Shown piece by piece: positions 7,366-14,239 of a DNA stretch of 31,216 bases. The number at the start of each line of letters is the position of its first letter. Within the stretch, counting starts at the first letter, position 1. The stretch spans positions 1 to 31,216 of the forward strand of contig CAZDYP010000044.1 in the NCBI GenBank assembly GCA_964509505.1. The letters are read 5' to 3'. The notes under the pieces were generated by a model. That model did no database searches, had not been told where the DNA came from, and saw nothing but the letters and a program-made list of their open reading frames with translations. Made by a program: the position numbers and the translations under genes. The DNA is from CAZDYP01 sp964509505 (GTDB lineage: Bacteria > Chloroflexota > Anaerolineae > JACRMK01).

Positions 7366-7827
7366 TCACTCCTTCACTTCGACAATCATCTCAATCTCGA
7401 CCGCGTAGTTCGCAGGCAACTGATACAACCCCACTGCCGAGCGCGCATGGCGGCCCGCCGCGCCATACAACTCGTTGAGCAAGTCGGTGCAACCGTGAAT
7501 GACGTTAGGCGTGTCGGTGAAGCCTTCGCCTGCGTTCACCATGCCCAACAGCTTCACGATGCGCGTCACTTGGTCGAGATCGCCGACGACGGCTTTGATG
7601 GCGGCGAGCGCGTTCAAACCACACAACCGCGCAGCTTGGTAGCCTTGTTCGACGGTCAAGTCTTTGCCAACTTTGCCGAAATACTTTTCGTCGCCGCGCG
7701 CCGAGACTTGCCCTGACACGAAGACAAGGTTGCCCGTGCGGACGGCGGGTTCGATTTTGCCTTGCCCCAATTTGGCGGGCGCCATCTCGTAGCCCATCGC
7801 TTTCAGCTTTGCTTCAATTTGAGACAT
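7366..7827 (-). CDS. RidA-like (YjgF/YER057c/UK114) protein
   Basis: This 153-residue protein belongs to the RidA superfamily, in the longer YjgF-endoribonuclease-like branch. Canonical members hydrolyse reactive enamine/imine intermediates from PLP enzymes. Visible landmarks are LVFVSGQVSARG, the helix QGYQAARLCGLNALAAIKAVVGDLDQVTRIVKLLGMV, and the end LPANYAVEIEMIVEV. The ATG at 7827 follows AGGAGA. Catalytic arginine equivalence to RidA was not verified, so the activity is inferred. The stop lies ten bases from the last hairpin unit of the array. Confidence 0.9.
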   Translation of the reverse strand: MSQIEAKLKAMGYEMAPAKLGQGKIEPAVRTGNLVFVSGQVSARGDEKYFGKVGKDLTVEQGYQAARLCGLNALAAIKAVVGDLDQVTRIVKLLGMVNAGEGFTDTPNVIHGCTDLLNELYGAAGRHARSAVGLYQLPANYAVEIEMIVEVKE

Positions 7828-7968
7828 ACATGGTCTCCTATAAAATTTTAGTTGCTCGCGGTGATGCTGGGCGATACGCTGCGCTTCACATCACGCGCCA
7901 GCGGCATGAGAATTTGCGCTAGTTATGATAGGAGAATCGTTACGCCGTGTCAATGGCTTGGGATGCGT

Positions 7969-7997
7969 TTGCTCACTCATGGTGATTCTGGTATAAC
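7969..7997 (+). promoter_or_regulatory. Predicted promoter of the BrnT-like locus
   Basis: TTGCTC (7969-7974), a 17-base spacer and TATAAC (7992-7997) with an extended TG at 7989-7990 form a sigma-70-like promoter 43 bases before the ATG at 8041. The rest of the 213-bp spacer 7828-8040 shows no other gene. Confidence 0.5.
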
Positions 7998-8040
7998 ACC
8001 TCATACACGATAGGCATATTGCTGGTGGATGGAGAAAACG

Positions 8041-8340
8041 ATGAGCCTGCGTTTTCAATAGGATCCGCGAAAAACCAAACAAAATTCAACTAAGCATAGC
8101 GTCTCATTTGAAGAAGCGTCGACTGTTTGGGGTGACACCTTGGCTTTGACGATTGTAGATGAGTTGCATTCAGATGATGAAGAATGTCTTGTGATTTTGG
8201 GATTGTCGAATTGCAAGCGTTTGTTGGTAGTGTTTCACACCGACCAAGGCGATTATGTGCGTATCATTAGCGCACGGCTAGCAACGTCGCGCGAGAGGAG
8301 TTATTATGAAGAAGGCACTGAAAACCCGTTCCAAACATGA
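8041..8340 (+). pseudogene. BrnT-family toxin interrupted by in-frame TAG at codon 7
   Basis: I read this from the ATG at 8041, which has GGAG six bases upstream. The frame is MSLRFQ, then TAG (8059-8061), then DPRKTKQNSTKHSVSFEEAS and on through DDEECLVILGLSN, LLVVFHT and YVRIISARLATSRERSYYE, ending with TGA at 8338-8340. This is a complete BrnT-type ribonuclease toxin except for the stop, which stands exactly where the family has the Trp of the W-D-P-R-K motif (TGG to TAG). Only a TTG (8140) could restart translation, and it would lose the first third. BrnT toxins cleave mRNA and are neutralised by the gene that follows. The antitoxin overlaps its end by 35 bases. Confidence 0.85.
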
Positions 8341-8638
8341 CCCTGAAATGTTGCCCGAATACGATTTCAGCAAAGGTGTGCATGGCAAGTACGCCAAGCG
8401 TTACGCAAAGGGCACGAATGTTGTCCTGCGCTCACCTGATGTGGCTGAAGTGTTTCCCGATGCCGAGTCCGTTGAAGGTGACAAAACCTACCGACATGGT
8501 GCAAGTGTTCGTCACCTCACAACACGTGCTCCAAGCTCAACTCCCAACACGCAAGCCGCTTGTGAACGAAGGTGGTTTGTTGTGGGTGACATATCCCAAG
8601 GGCACAGCGAAAAAATTCAAAGCCGACATCCATCGTGA
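8306..8638 (+). pseudogene. Truncated antitoxin of the BrnT pair
   Basis: GAGGAG precedes the ATG at 8306. The first about 57 codons (TRSKHDPEMLPEYDFSKGV, GKYAKRYAKGTNVV, PDVAEVFPDAESV) match the small antitoxin-like proteins that follow BrnT toxins. At about 8472-8476 the family match stops. The frame then runs on with unrelated residues, because here the DNA becomes the coding sequence of another gene (DUF3052) in a different frame. The usual C-terminal helix (which would follow A-E-S-V) is missing, so antitoxin function is doubtful. Start and first half are clear; the true C-terminus of this gene is lost. Confidence 0.75.
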
Positions 8639-8735
8639 CACGATTCACGCCTGCGGCAAAGCGTTGGGATTAGAGGGCGTGGCGCTGATCGCGATTGACG
8701 ACGACTGGTCAGCGATGCGCTTCAAAGTGGTGTAA
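8475..8735 (+). pseudogene. DUF3052-like protein, N-terminal half missing
   Basis: In the frame of the ATG at 8496 the sequence reads TDMVQVFVTSQHVLQAQLP, then GGLLWVTYPKGT, DIHRDTIHACGKALGL and IAIDDDWSAMRFKVV to TAA at 8733. This corresponds to the C-terminal part of DUF3052 proteins (VQVF-x-x-S ... GGLLW-x-YPK ... D-x-x-WS-x-LRF). About 45-50 N-terminal residues typical of the family are absent; instead the frame emerges from within the BrnT-partner antitoxin gene with no start signal. A deletion that fused the two genes, or a chimeric assembly, explains this. Function of the family is unknown. Confidence 0.7.
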
Positions 8736-8762
8736 AAACTTCCAAATCAGAAAGGACAAGCT

Positions 8763-9242
8763 ATGACAACTGCGATGTATGCGAAAGAACAGCTGGCGCA
8801 AGAATCCAATGAGGAGTTGAAGCAGCATGTCGAAGGCGGCGATGGCATCTTCGTCATTCGCGCGCCCGAGACGCATCGCGCGTGGAACAATATCCAATAC
8901 AAGACGGGACTCTCGGCGAAGAATGTGCCTGCGAAGCACCTCTCAATGAATGTAGCGACGGTACCGCCCGGCGGCGTGGCGTATGCGCACATTCACGATG
9001 GCTTCGAGGTGATGCTCTACATTCTGCATGGTCACGTGCGCCATGAATACGGCGACCAGTGCAAGCAAGCGATTGAAAATCATGCGGGCGACTTTATCTT
9101 CATCGAACCCGGCTGCCCCCATGAAGTGTTCAATATGAGTGACACCGAACCCGTCATCGCCGTTGTCGCGCGCTCCGATGCGAGCGAGTGGCAGAACATC
9201 ATTCCTTATGATCGCCAGACCGGTCAAGCCATCAAAAGCTAA
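8763..9242 (+). CDS. Cupin-domain protein
   Basis: This 159-residue single-cupin protein has motif 1 around PPGGVAYAHIHDGFEVMLYILHG, with probable metal ligands His76, His78 and Glu82, and motif 2 (AGDFIFIEPGCPHEVFN) with His120. All four usual metal-binding positions are filled, so it can act as a metal-dependent enzyme or as a small-molecule binding protein; the substrate is unknown. AAAGGA lies upstream of the ATG. The M16-like gene starts 12 bases downstream, suggesting co-transcription. Confidence 0.9.
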   Translation: MTTAMYAKEQLAQESNEELKQHVEGGDGIFVIRAPETHRAWNNIQYKTGLSAKNVPAKHLSMNVATVPPGGVAYAHIHDGFEVMLYILHGHVRHEYGDQCKQAIENHAGDFIFIEPGCPHEVFNMSDTEPVIAVVARSDASEWQNIIPYDRQTGQAIKS

Positions 9243-9254
9243 ACGGAGACGTTC

Positions 9255-10514
9255 ATGTCCATCCCCCTCGCTCCCGAAACGATCAAGCGCGTGACGTTGA
9301 AAAACGGCATCATTGTGCTGGTCTATGAAAATCGCGCGAGTCCCGCGGTCGTCTTGCGTGGACATGTGCGCGCGGGATCCATGTTCGACCCAAAAGACAA
9401 ACCGGGCGTCGCCATCTTCACGGCAGACATGTTGGATCGCGGCACGACCACGCGCTCGTTTCAGGACATCGCCGCACAAACCGAGCGTGTGGGCGCCGCA
9501 GTGGGCTTCGGCGCAGGCGTACATCTTGTCGGTTTTAACGCGAAGGGGTTGAGCGAAGATTTGCCGTTGCTGCTCGACATCGTGAGCGATTGTCTGCAGC
9601 AGCCGACGTTTCCCTCAGCTGAAGTTGAAAAGGTGCGAGGTGAATTGTTGACCAGCATTCGCGAACGCGAAGACAGCACAAGCGCGATGGCGGGACTGGC
9701 GTTCCGCAAACTTGCATATCCCAATCATCCTTATGGGCGTGATGGGTTAGGCACGTTAGAAACGATGAAGCGCATCGCGCGCGCCGATCTCAAGCAGTTT
9801 TATACGCGCACGTATCAGCCCACGGGCGTGGTCATCGCGATTGTCGGCGACGTGCGCGCTGCGGAAGCCATCGCGCACGTCGAGAAATTTTTTGGACGCT
9901 GGCAAGTGAAAAACGATGCGCTCACGTGGACGGTCCCGCCTGTGAAGCCGTTGACGAAGTTCCAACGGAAGCGCATCACCATGAAAAACAAAGTGCAAGC
10001 GGATCTGGTGTTGGGCGCGCCCGCCTTGCCGCGCACACATCCCGACTATCTTGCCGCAGAGATGGCAGACGTGATTCTCGGCGAGTTCGGTTTGATGGGT
10101 CGTTTGGGCGACAAGGTGCGCGACCAACTCGGTCTCGCCTATTACGCGCGCAGTAGTCTGGAATCTGCGCCCCAAGCCGGCGCATGGACGGCGTATGCAG
10201 GCGTCAATCCGCACAATGTGGACAAGACCGTGGAAGCCATCCTCTTTGAGCTGAATCGTTTGAAGCAAGAGCCTGTCAGCGAAACGGAGTTGGACGACGC
10301 CAAAGCATACGTCACTGGCACGTTGCCCTTGCGCCTCGAATCTAACGATGGCATCGCCCACAGTCTGCTCGATATGGAATTCTATCAGCTGGGTCTCGAT
10401 TATTTGCAGCGCTGGCCCGATATGGTGCGCGCCCTCACGCCCGCGCAACTGCAAGCTGCCGCGCAAAAATATCTGAACACAAAACACTACGCGCTCGTCG
10501 TCGCTGGCCCCTAA
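9255..10514 (+). CDS. M16 (insulinase-like) peptidase homologue lacking the zinc site
   Basis: This 419-residue protein has the M16 fold: an N-terminal half (RVTLKNGIIVLVYENRASPAV, AGSMFDP) and a C-terminal half with LGLAYYARSSLE, the usual substrate-side Tyr segment. The catalytic H-x-x-E-H motif, which should lie at residues 54-58 in GVAIFTADMLDRGT, is replaced: Ile54, Ala57 and Asp58 stand where His, Glu and His belong. It therefore resembles the non-catalytic partner subunit of bacterial M16 pairs, which complete the crypt of an active subunit. No active partner is in this window. GGAG precedes the ATG; it follows the cupin gene by 12 bases. Confidence 0.92.
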   Translation: MSIPLAPETIKRVTLKNGIIVLVYENRASPAVVLRGHVRAGSMFDPKDKPGVAIFTADMLDRGTTTRSFQDIAAQTERVGAAVGFGAGVHLVGFNAKGLSEDLPLLLDIVSDCLQQPTFPSAEVEKVRGELLTSIREREDSTSAMAGLAFRKLAYPNHPYGRDGLGTLETMKRIARADLKQFYTRTYQPTGVVIAIVGDVRAAEAIAHVEKFFGRWQVKNDALTWTVPPVKPLTKFQRKRITMKNKVQADLVLGAPALPRTHPDYLAAEMADVILGEFGLMGRLGDKVRDQLGLAYYARSSLESAPQAGAWTAYAGVNPHNVDKTVEAILFELNRLKQEPVSETELDDAKAYVTGTLPLRLESNDGIAHSLLDMEFYQLGLDYLQRWPDMVRALTPAQLQAAAQKYLNTKHYALVVAGP

Positions 10515-10556
10515 CCATTGTTGATTGTCACACCACTGCCCTAATCTAAAATCAAA

Positions 10557-10940
10557 ATGCTTCACACGGGTATTGACCTCATCGAAGTCTCACGTATCGC
10601 CGCGACGCTCGCAAAACACGGCGAGCGTTTTTTGCGGATGGTTTATACGCCGCGCGAAATCGCGCATTGTGCGGGGCGCGCGCACGCGCTCGCCGCGCGC
10701 TTCGCGGCAAAGGAAGCAACCGCAAAAGCATTAGGCACAGGCTTGATTGGCTTGGGCGGCGGCGCGGGTGTGCATTGGCGAGACATCGAAGTAGTGAACG
10801 ACCCACTTGGCAAACCAACCCTGCAATTGCATCACGGCGCAGCCGCTCGCGCTGCCGCGCTCAGCTGGCGCGATGTATCGCTCAGTCTCTCGCATGCGCG
10901 CGACCACGCCATCGCGCTCGTCGTTGCGATTGGTAATTAG
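10557..10940 (+). CDS. acpS: Holo-[acyl-carrier-protein] synthase
   Basis: This 127-residue 4'-phosphopantetheinyl transferase of the AcpS type moves phosphopantetheine from CoA to the serine of acyl carrier protein. The signature GIDLIEVSRI carries metal-binding Asp7, and RFAAKEATAKALGTG carries Glu53 and the substrate lysine. The C-terminus has LSLSHARDHAIALVVA. Length is typical. No Shine-Dalgarno is seen; a possible promoter TTGTCA (10525-10530), 16 bases, TAAAAT (10547-10552) would start RNA almost at the ATG, so a leaderless message is possible. Confidence 0.95.
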   Translation: MLHTGIDLIEVSRIAATLAKHGERFLRMVYTPREIAHCAGRAHALAARFAAKEATAKALGTGLIGLGGGAGVHWRDIEVVNDPLGKPTLQLHHGAAARAAALSWRDVSLSLSHARDHAIALVVAIGN

Positions 10941-11000
10941 CAAGGGGGGCATTGGGCGCTTGCCAATCGCCAACCGTCAATCTTCAATCTTCACTCTTTA
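10941..11000. repeat. Short-word spacer before the ABC gene
   Basis: The 60-base spacer shows degenerate words (CGCTTGCCAATCGCCAACC, GTCAATCTTCAATCTTCACTC) like those in other spacers of this window. No Shine-Dalgarno is visible before the next ATG. Confidence 0.5.
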
Positions 11001-11981
11001 ATGTCCATCATCTCCGTCTCTCAGCTCACCAAGACTTTCCAACTCAAAGAAAAAGTTGCAGGCTTCGGCGCATCGCTGAGAGCGATTTGGCAGCCGACCT
11101 ATCGCGCCATCGAAGCCGTGCGGGGGTTGTCGTTTGAAATCGAGCAGGGCGAGCTCGTCGCGTTCATTGGACCGAACGGCGCGGGCAAGTCCACCACACT
11201 AAAGATGCTCACCGGCTTGTTGTATCCGACGGCGGGCGAGGCGCGCGTGTTGGGCTTGACCCCGTGGACGCAACGCACGCAGCTCGCCTTTCGCATTGGC
11301 TCCGTGTTCGGACAGAAATCGCAGCTGTGGTATCACTTGCCGCCGAGCGATACGTTCGATCTGTTTGCCAAAATTTACGAGCTCGACACGCGCGCCTATC
11401 GTGAGCGGTTGGGTCAATTGATCGAGACGTTTGCCATCCAAGATTTTTTGGCGACGCCCGTGCGCCGTCTCTCGTTGGGCGAGCGAATGCGCTGCGAAAT
11501 CGCGGCGTCGTTGCTCCATCGCCCGCAAGTGATCTTTTTGGATGAGCCGACCATTGGGCTCGATGTCGTCAGCAAGCAACAGATTCGCAACACGCTCAAA
11601 CAACTGAACGCCGACGAGCAGGTGACCGTCATTCTCACCTCGCATGACGCAACGGATGTAGAAGCCGTGTGCAAGCGGGTTATCATCGTCAATCACGGTC
11701 AAATCATCTATGATGACCGTGTTTCACGCTTGAAGCGGCAATACCTCACGCGTAAGACGATTGACGTGCGCTTCGCCGATGAATTGCATGGCGCGTACGT
11801 GTTGGATGGTGCGCAAGTCGTGAAGCAGTCACAATACGGCGTGAAACTCGAATTCGACAGCAGCGCACAATCGGTGGACTCCGTCGTGCAACGTATCTTG
11901 AGTGGACGCGAGGTCGAAGACATCAATATCACGGGACCGAGCATGGAAGAAATCATTCGGGAGATTTACGCGAGCCATTAG
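11001..11981 (+). CDS. ABC-2 type exporter ATP-binding protein
   Basis: This 326-residue ATPase of the NatA/DrrA-like class powers an exporter. Walker A GPNGAGKST lies at residues 57-65, the signature RLSLGERMRCEIA near 155-167, and Walker B VIFLDEPTIGLD near 176-187, followed by the switch His region LTSHDATDVEAVCKR. A C-terminal extension of about 90 residues is usual in this subgroup. The matching permease lies at 13356, but a glycosyltransferase gene and a large hairpin lie between, so the operon has been split. Substrate unknown. Confidence 0.93.
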   Translation: MSIISVSQLTKTFQLKEKVAGFGASLRAIWQPTYRAIEAVRGLSFEIEQGELVAFIGPNGAGKSTTLKMLTGLLYPTAGEARVLGLTPWTQRTQLAFRIGSVFGQKSQLWYHLPPSDTFDLFAKIYELDTRAYRERLGQLIETFAIQDFLATPVRRLSLGERMRCEIAASLLHRPQVIFLDEPTIGLDVVSKQQIRNTLKQLNADEQVTVILTSHDATDVEAVCKRVIIVNHGQIIYDDRVSRLKRQYLTRKTIDVRFADELHGAYVLDGAQVVKQSQYGVKLEFDSSAQSVDSVVQRILSGREVEDINITGPSMEEIIREIYASH

Positions 11982-11983
11982 TG

Positions 11984-12059
11984 ATTAGTCGCTAGTCGTT
12001 AGTCGCTAGTCGCTAGCGACTAACGACGAGCGACTAGCGACTAACGACGAGCGACTAAT
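11984..12059. repeat. Long inverted repeat of TAGTCGCTAGTCG words
   Basis: This is an almost pure word repeat. The left arm ATTAGTCGCTAGTCGTTAG... faces a right arm ending ...GACGAGCGACTAAT, with occasional A/C differences, so most of the about 75 bases can fold into one long hairpin. The last two bases of the right arm are the AT of the next gene's start codon. A 22-base string at 11989-12010 recurs exactly at 24656-24677 within the trpS T-box leader. Confidence 0.88.
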
Positions 12060-13194
12060 GACCAAACGTGACATTGCTTTGATTGTTGCGCTCTATGGCG
12101 CGTGGTTATGCGCGACGTATCTCATCAACATCGTAACGACAGGTGTGCGCGCGCCCCAAGCCGTCTTCGATGCATGGGTGCGCTACGACGCCATCTACTT
12201 TCGCGGCATCGCCGAATACGGTTACGCCGAAGCGAGTCGCCTCACGCGCCCTGAAATTGGCTTCCCTTATCTCACGGCGTTCTTTCCCGCATTCCCATTG
12301 TTGTTGCACTTCACCGCGCCACTCTTCGCCTTCAACTATTCTATCACCGCAGTCATCGTGCCACAGCTCTTGACCTGCCTCGCCTTGCTCGCGCTTTTCA
12401 AACTCGTCACGCTCGACTTCCCCAAGCCCGTCGCATGGTTCAGCGTTGCCTCACTCCTCGTCTTTCCTACTTTCTACTTTTTACTCACGGCTTACTCCGA
12501 AACGCTCTTTCTCTTGCTCGCCATCCTCACCTTCTATTTTTATCGTCAACAAAAATTTCGGGCCGCGGGAATCATGGGCGCACTTGCTTCCGCCACTCGC
12601 ATCCTTGGCGCGCCTATCCTTTTTGCCTCGCTCGTATTAGATATTGGATATCAGATATTAGCTGCTTCACGCTCTTCGCTCTTCACTCTTCGCTATTCGT
12701 TATTCGCTATCACCCTCGTCCCGCTCGGTCTCCTCGCCTACATCTTCTATCAATGGTGGACGTTTGGCGACGCATTCTTGTTTCTGGCGGGCCATGGCTC
12801 GTCGGAGTGGAAAGTCGGTTTTGATGTGACGGGTCCCATCAAAGGACTTCTGTTACCCTTCGTCACACCATTTCGCCATGCGTGGACATCCGACACGTTT
12901 CGCGCTAACTACTTCAACTCGTTCTTCTTTTATCTGGGCATCGCGCTATTGATCTATGGGTGGCGCAAAGTGCCACTTGTGTATTCGTTCTATGCGCTGC
13001 TCGTTCTCTTCGTTCACACGCTCAGCGGCTCGCTCATCTCCATGCCACGCTACTTGCTCATCTCGTTTCCAGTTTTCATCAGTCTTGGTTTGCTATATCA
13101 TCATCACCCACGCTTGCGCCTCCTCCTGATCCCTCTAGCTGCTGTGGGACTTTTCACGACTTATCTGTTCTTCCAAACCGTTTTTCTCGGCTGA
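12058..13194 (+). CDS. PIG-V/Gpi18-like membrane mannosyltransferase
   Basis: This 378-residue polytopic protein has about nine hydrophobic segments. The N-terminal motif WVRYDAIYFRGIAEYGY resembles the W-D-x-x-x-Y catalytic loop of GT-C dolichol/polyprenol-linked mannosyltransferases (PIG-V, COG5542). It is followed by FPAFPLLLH and AYSETLFLLLAILTFYFYRQ, and a C-terminal MPRYLLISFPVF. It would transfer a sugar from a lipid carrier outside the membrane. The start directly abuts a long hairpin and has no Shine-Dalgarno. An oddity is a loop near residues 200-220 encoded by intergenic-type words (12655-12712). The Trp-Asp pair is not canonical (R-Y-D), so the sugar is uncertain. Confidence 0.8.
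   Translation: MTKRDIALIVALYGAWLCATYLINIVTTGVRAPQAVFDAWVRYDAIYFRGIAEYGYAEASRLTRPEIGFPYLTAFFPAFPLLLHFTAPLFAFNYSITAVIVPQLLTCLALLALFKLVTLDFPKPVAWFSVASLLVFPTFYFLLTAYSETLFLLLAILTFYFYRQQKFRAAGIMGALASATRILGAPILFASLVLDIGYQILAASRSSLFTLRYSLFAITLVPLGLLAYIFYQWWTFGDAFLFLAGHGSSEWKVGFDVTGPIKGLLLPFVTPFRHAWTSDTFRANYFNSFFFYLGIALLIYGWRKVPLVYSFYALLVLFVHTLSGSLISMPRYLLISFPVFISLGLLYHHHPRLRLLLIPLAAVGLFTTYLFFQTVFLG
12655..12712. repeat. Word repeat within the glycosyltransferase gene
   Basis: Coding DNA turns into repeated words (GATATTGGATATCAGATATT, then CTTCACGCTCTTCGCTCTTC, CTATTCGTTATTCGCTATC) like those of spacers elsewhere. The frame stays open and encodes a membrane-loop stretch (LDIGYQILAASRSSLFTLRY). It looks like an in-frame repeat insertion. 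Confidence 0.55.
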
Positions 13195-13319
13195 CTGTAA
13201 GGTATCGTATGTCTGCCGCATTCCGTTCACGCCTCACGTCTCATCATTAATTCACACTGAACGCACCACGCCACACGTTGACCTGACACTTTGGCGCTTG
13301 ACACTTGACGCCGCCGCAT
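13195..13319. repeat. Spacer with degenerate words, no gene
   Basis: It contains TTCACGCCTCACGTCTCATC and GACACTTTGGCGCTTGACAC-type words. I see no coding sequence here. The predicted promoter of the permease follows. Confidence 0.45.
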
Positions 13320-13348
13320 GTGACAAGATGCGCTCCTCATGTTATAGT
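13320..13348 (+). promoter_or_regulatory. Predicted promoter of the ABC permease, leaderless
   Basis: GTGACA (13320-13325), 17 bases, TATAGT (13343-13348) with extended TG at 13340-13341 (shifted by one). Transcription would start about 13355, next to the ATG at 13356, so the message would lack a leader. No Shine-Dalgarno is present, in agreement. Confidence 0.55.
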
Positions 13349-13355
13349 TTTCCCC

Positions 13356-14159
13356 ATGTTCGCCCCAACGCTTGCCAAGTACATCGCCGTCTTCCGCATC
13401 AACCTGTTGCAACAGTTTGCCTACACAGGCGAAACCATCGCGCGCAGCCTCGGCATGATTCTGTTCATGGTCATCTTCATGGGATTGTGGACGACCGCGT
13501 ATGCCGTGAGCGGACGCAGCCAGCTCGCAGGGTTCACGCTGCCTGCCATCATCTGGTATCTGGCGATGACCGAAACGCTGATGCTCGCGCGCGCCCGCGC
13601 CCATCTCCAAATTGGCGAAGACGTGAAAGCGGGCGACATCGTGTATGGCTTGAACAAACCCTATCACTATCCATTGTTTCAATGGGCAAACGCGCTCGCC
13701 GCCGGGCTCGTGCGCTTCGTCGTCAACTGCGTCATCGGCATCGGCGTTGTGTTAGTCCTAACGCAAACCATCGTCGGCAGCCTTGAAGGCTTGCTGGGCT
13801 TCATCGTCCTCGCGCTCGCCGCGCTGGTGCTTGATGCAGGTATTTCCATTTTGATTGGACTATGTGCCTTCGTCATCGAAGAAGTGCGCCCGGTGGATTG
13901 GATTTATCAAAAGCTCGTCTTCACCATTGGCGGCATGTTCTTGCCCTTGGATGCGTTTCCCGATTGGTTGCAAACTGTCTCGAATGCATTGCCGTTCAAG
14001 TATCTCGTCTATGCGCCCGCGCGCACCTTCGTGCGCTTTGATATGGACTTCTTTATCAGTGCGCTGCTTGGCACACTCATCTACATCGTCGTCGTCGGCT
14101 TGGCAACGACCGCGCTGTACGCGTATGGGGCGCGACGGCTGTCGGTCAATGGGGGATGA
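13356..14159 (+). CDS. ABC-2 family exporter permease
   Basis: This 267-residue protein has six hydrophobic segments (residues about 20-50, 55-80, 105-135, 140-170, 195-215, 235-260) and matches the ABC-2 permease branch paired with NatA/DrrA-like ATPases. I chose the ATG at 13356 (MFAPTLAKYIAVFRINLLQQ), not an earlier in-frame ATG at 13305, because the extra 17 residues have no family character and the predicted promoter lies within them. Systems of this kind often have two adjacent permeases; here a restriction-modification island follows instead of a second one. Confidence 0.9.
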   Translation: MFAPTLAKYIAVFRINLLQQFAYTGETIARSLGMILFMVIFMGLWTTAYAVSGRSQLAGFTLPAIIWYLAMTETLMLARARAHLQIGEDVKAGDIVYGLNKPYHYPLFQWANALAAGLVRFVVNCVIGIGVVLVLTQTIVGSLEGLLGFIVLALAALVLDAGISILIGLCAFVIEEVRPVDWIYQKLVFTIGGMFLPLDAFPDWLQTVSNALPFKYLVYAPARTFVRFDMDFFISALLGTLIYIVVVGLATTALYAYGARRLSVNGG

Positions 14160-14204
14160 CTTTGGAGGAAAATAAAAACGGGTATAAGGAAGGGGCATTA
14201 CGGT

Positions 14205-14233
14205 TTGACATCACGCGAATACTATGGTATTCA
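14205..14233 (+). promoter_or_regulatory. Methyltransferase promoter with overlapping palindromic operator
   Basis: TTGACA (14205-14210), 17 bases, TATTCA (14228-14233). A palindrome GAATAC-TATG-GTATTC (14217-14232, two perfect six-base arms) covers the spacer and -10. One half plus the centre recurs at 16356-16368 beside the XRE gene. A protein bound here should block the methyltransferase promoter. Confidence 0.65.
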
Positions 14234-14239
14234 ACAGCT

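Noticed and set aside
6957..7478. Plus-strand open frame with repeated YIMLGTVSRIANPT peptide
   Set aside because: It is the 42-bp hairpin array read in a frame that stays open because the unit is 14 codons; it crosses the N gap and has no start signals or family likeness.
2780..8061. TAG recoding (amber decoded as an amino acid)
   Set aside because: TAG terminates clearly intact genes in the same window (acpS, the Gfo/Idh gene, the ABC ATPase gene, the RCK channel-like gene), so the two in-frame TAGs are better read as mutations.
7891..8082. Small minus-strand frame before the BrnT locus
   Set aside because: It overlaps the predicted promoter and first codons of BrnT and has no family likeness or ribosome site.
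9756..10565. 269-codon minus-strand open frame opposite the M16-like gene
   Set aside because: GC-rich codon shadow of the plus-strand gene; no recognisable protein features.
14156..14239. Upstream extension of the methyltransferase to 14156
   Set aside because: The frame is open, but the segment holds the -35, the palindromic operator and -10, and lacks family similarity; the ATG at 14240 gives the normal N-terminus.
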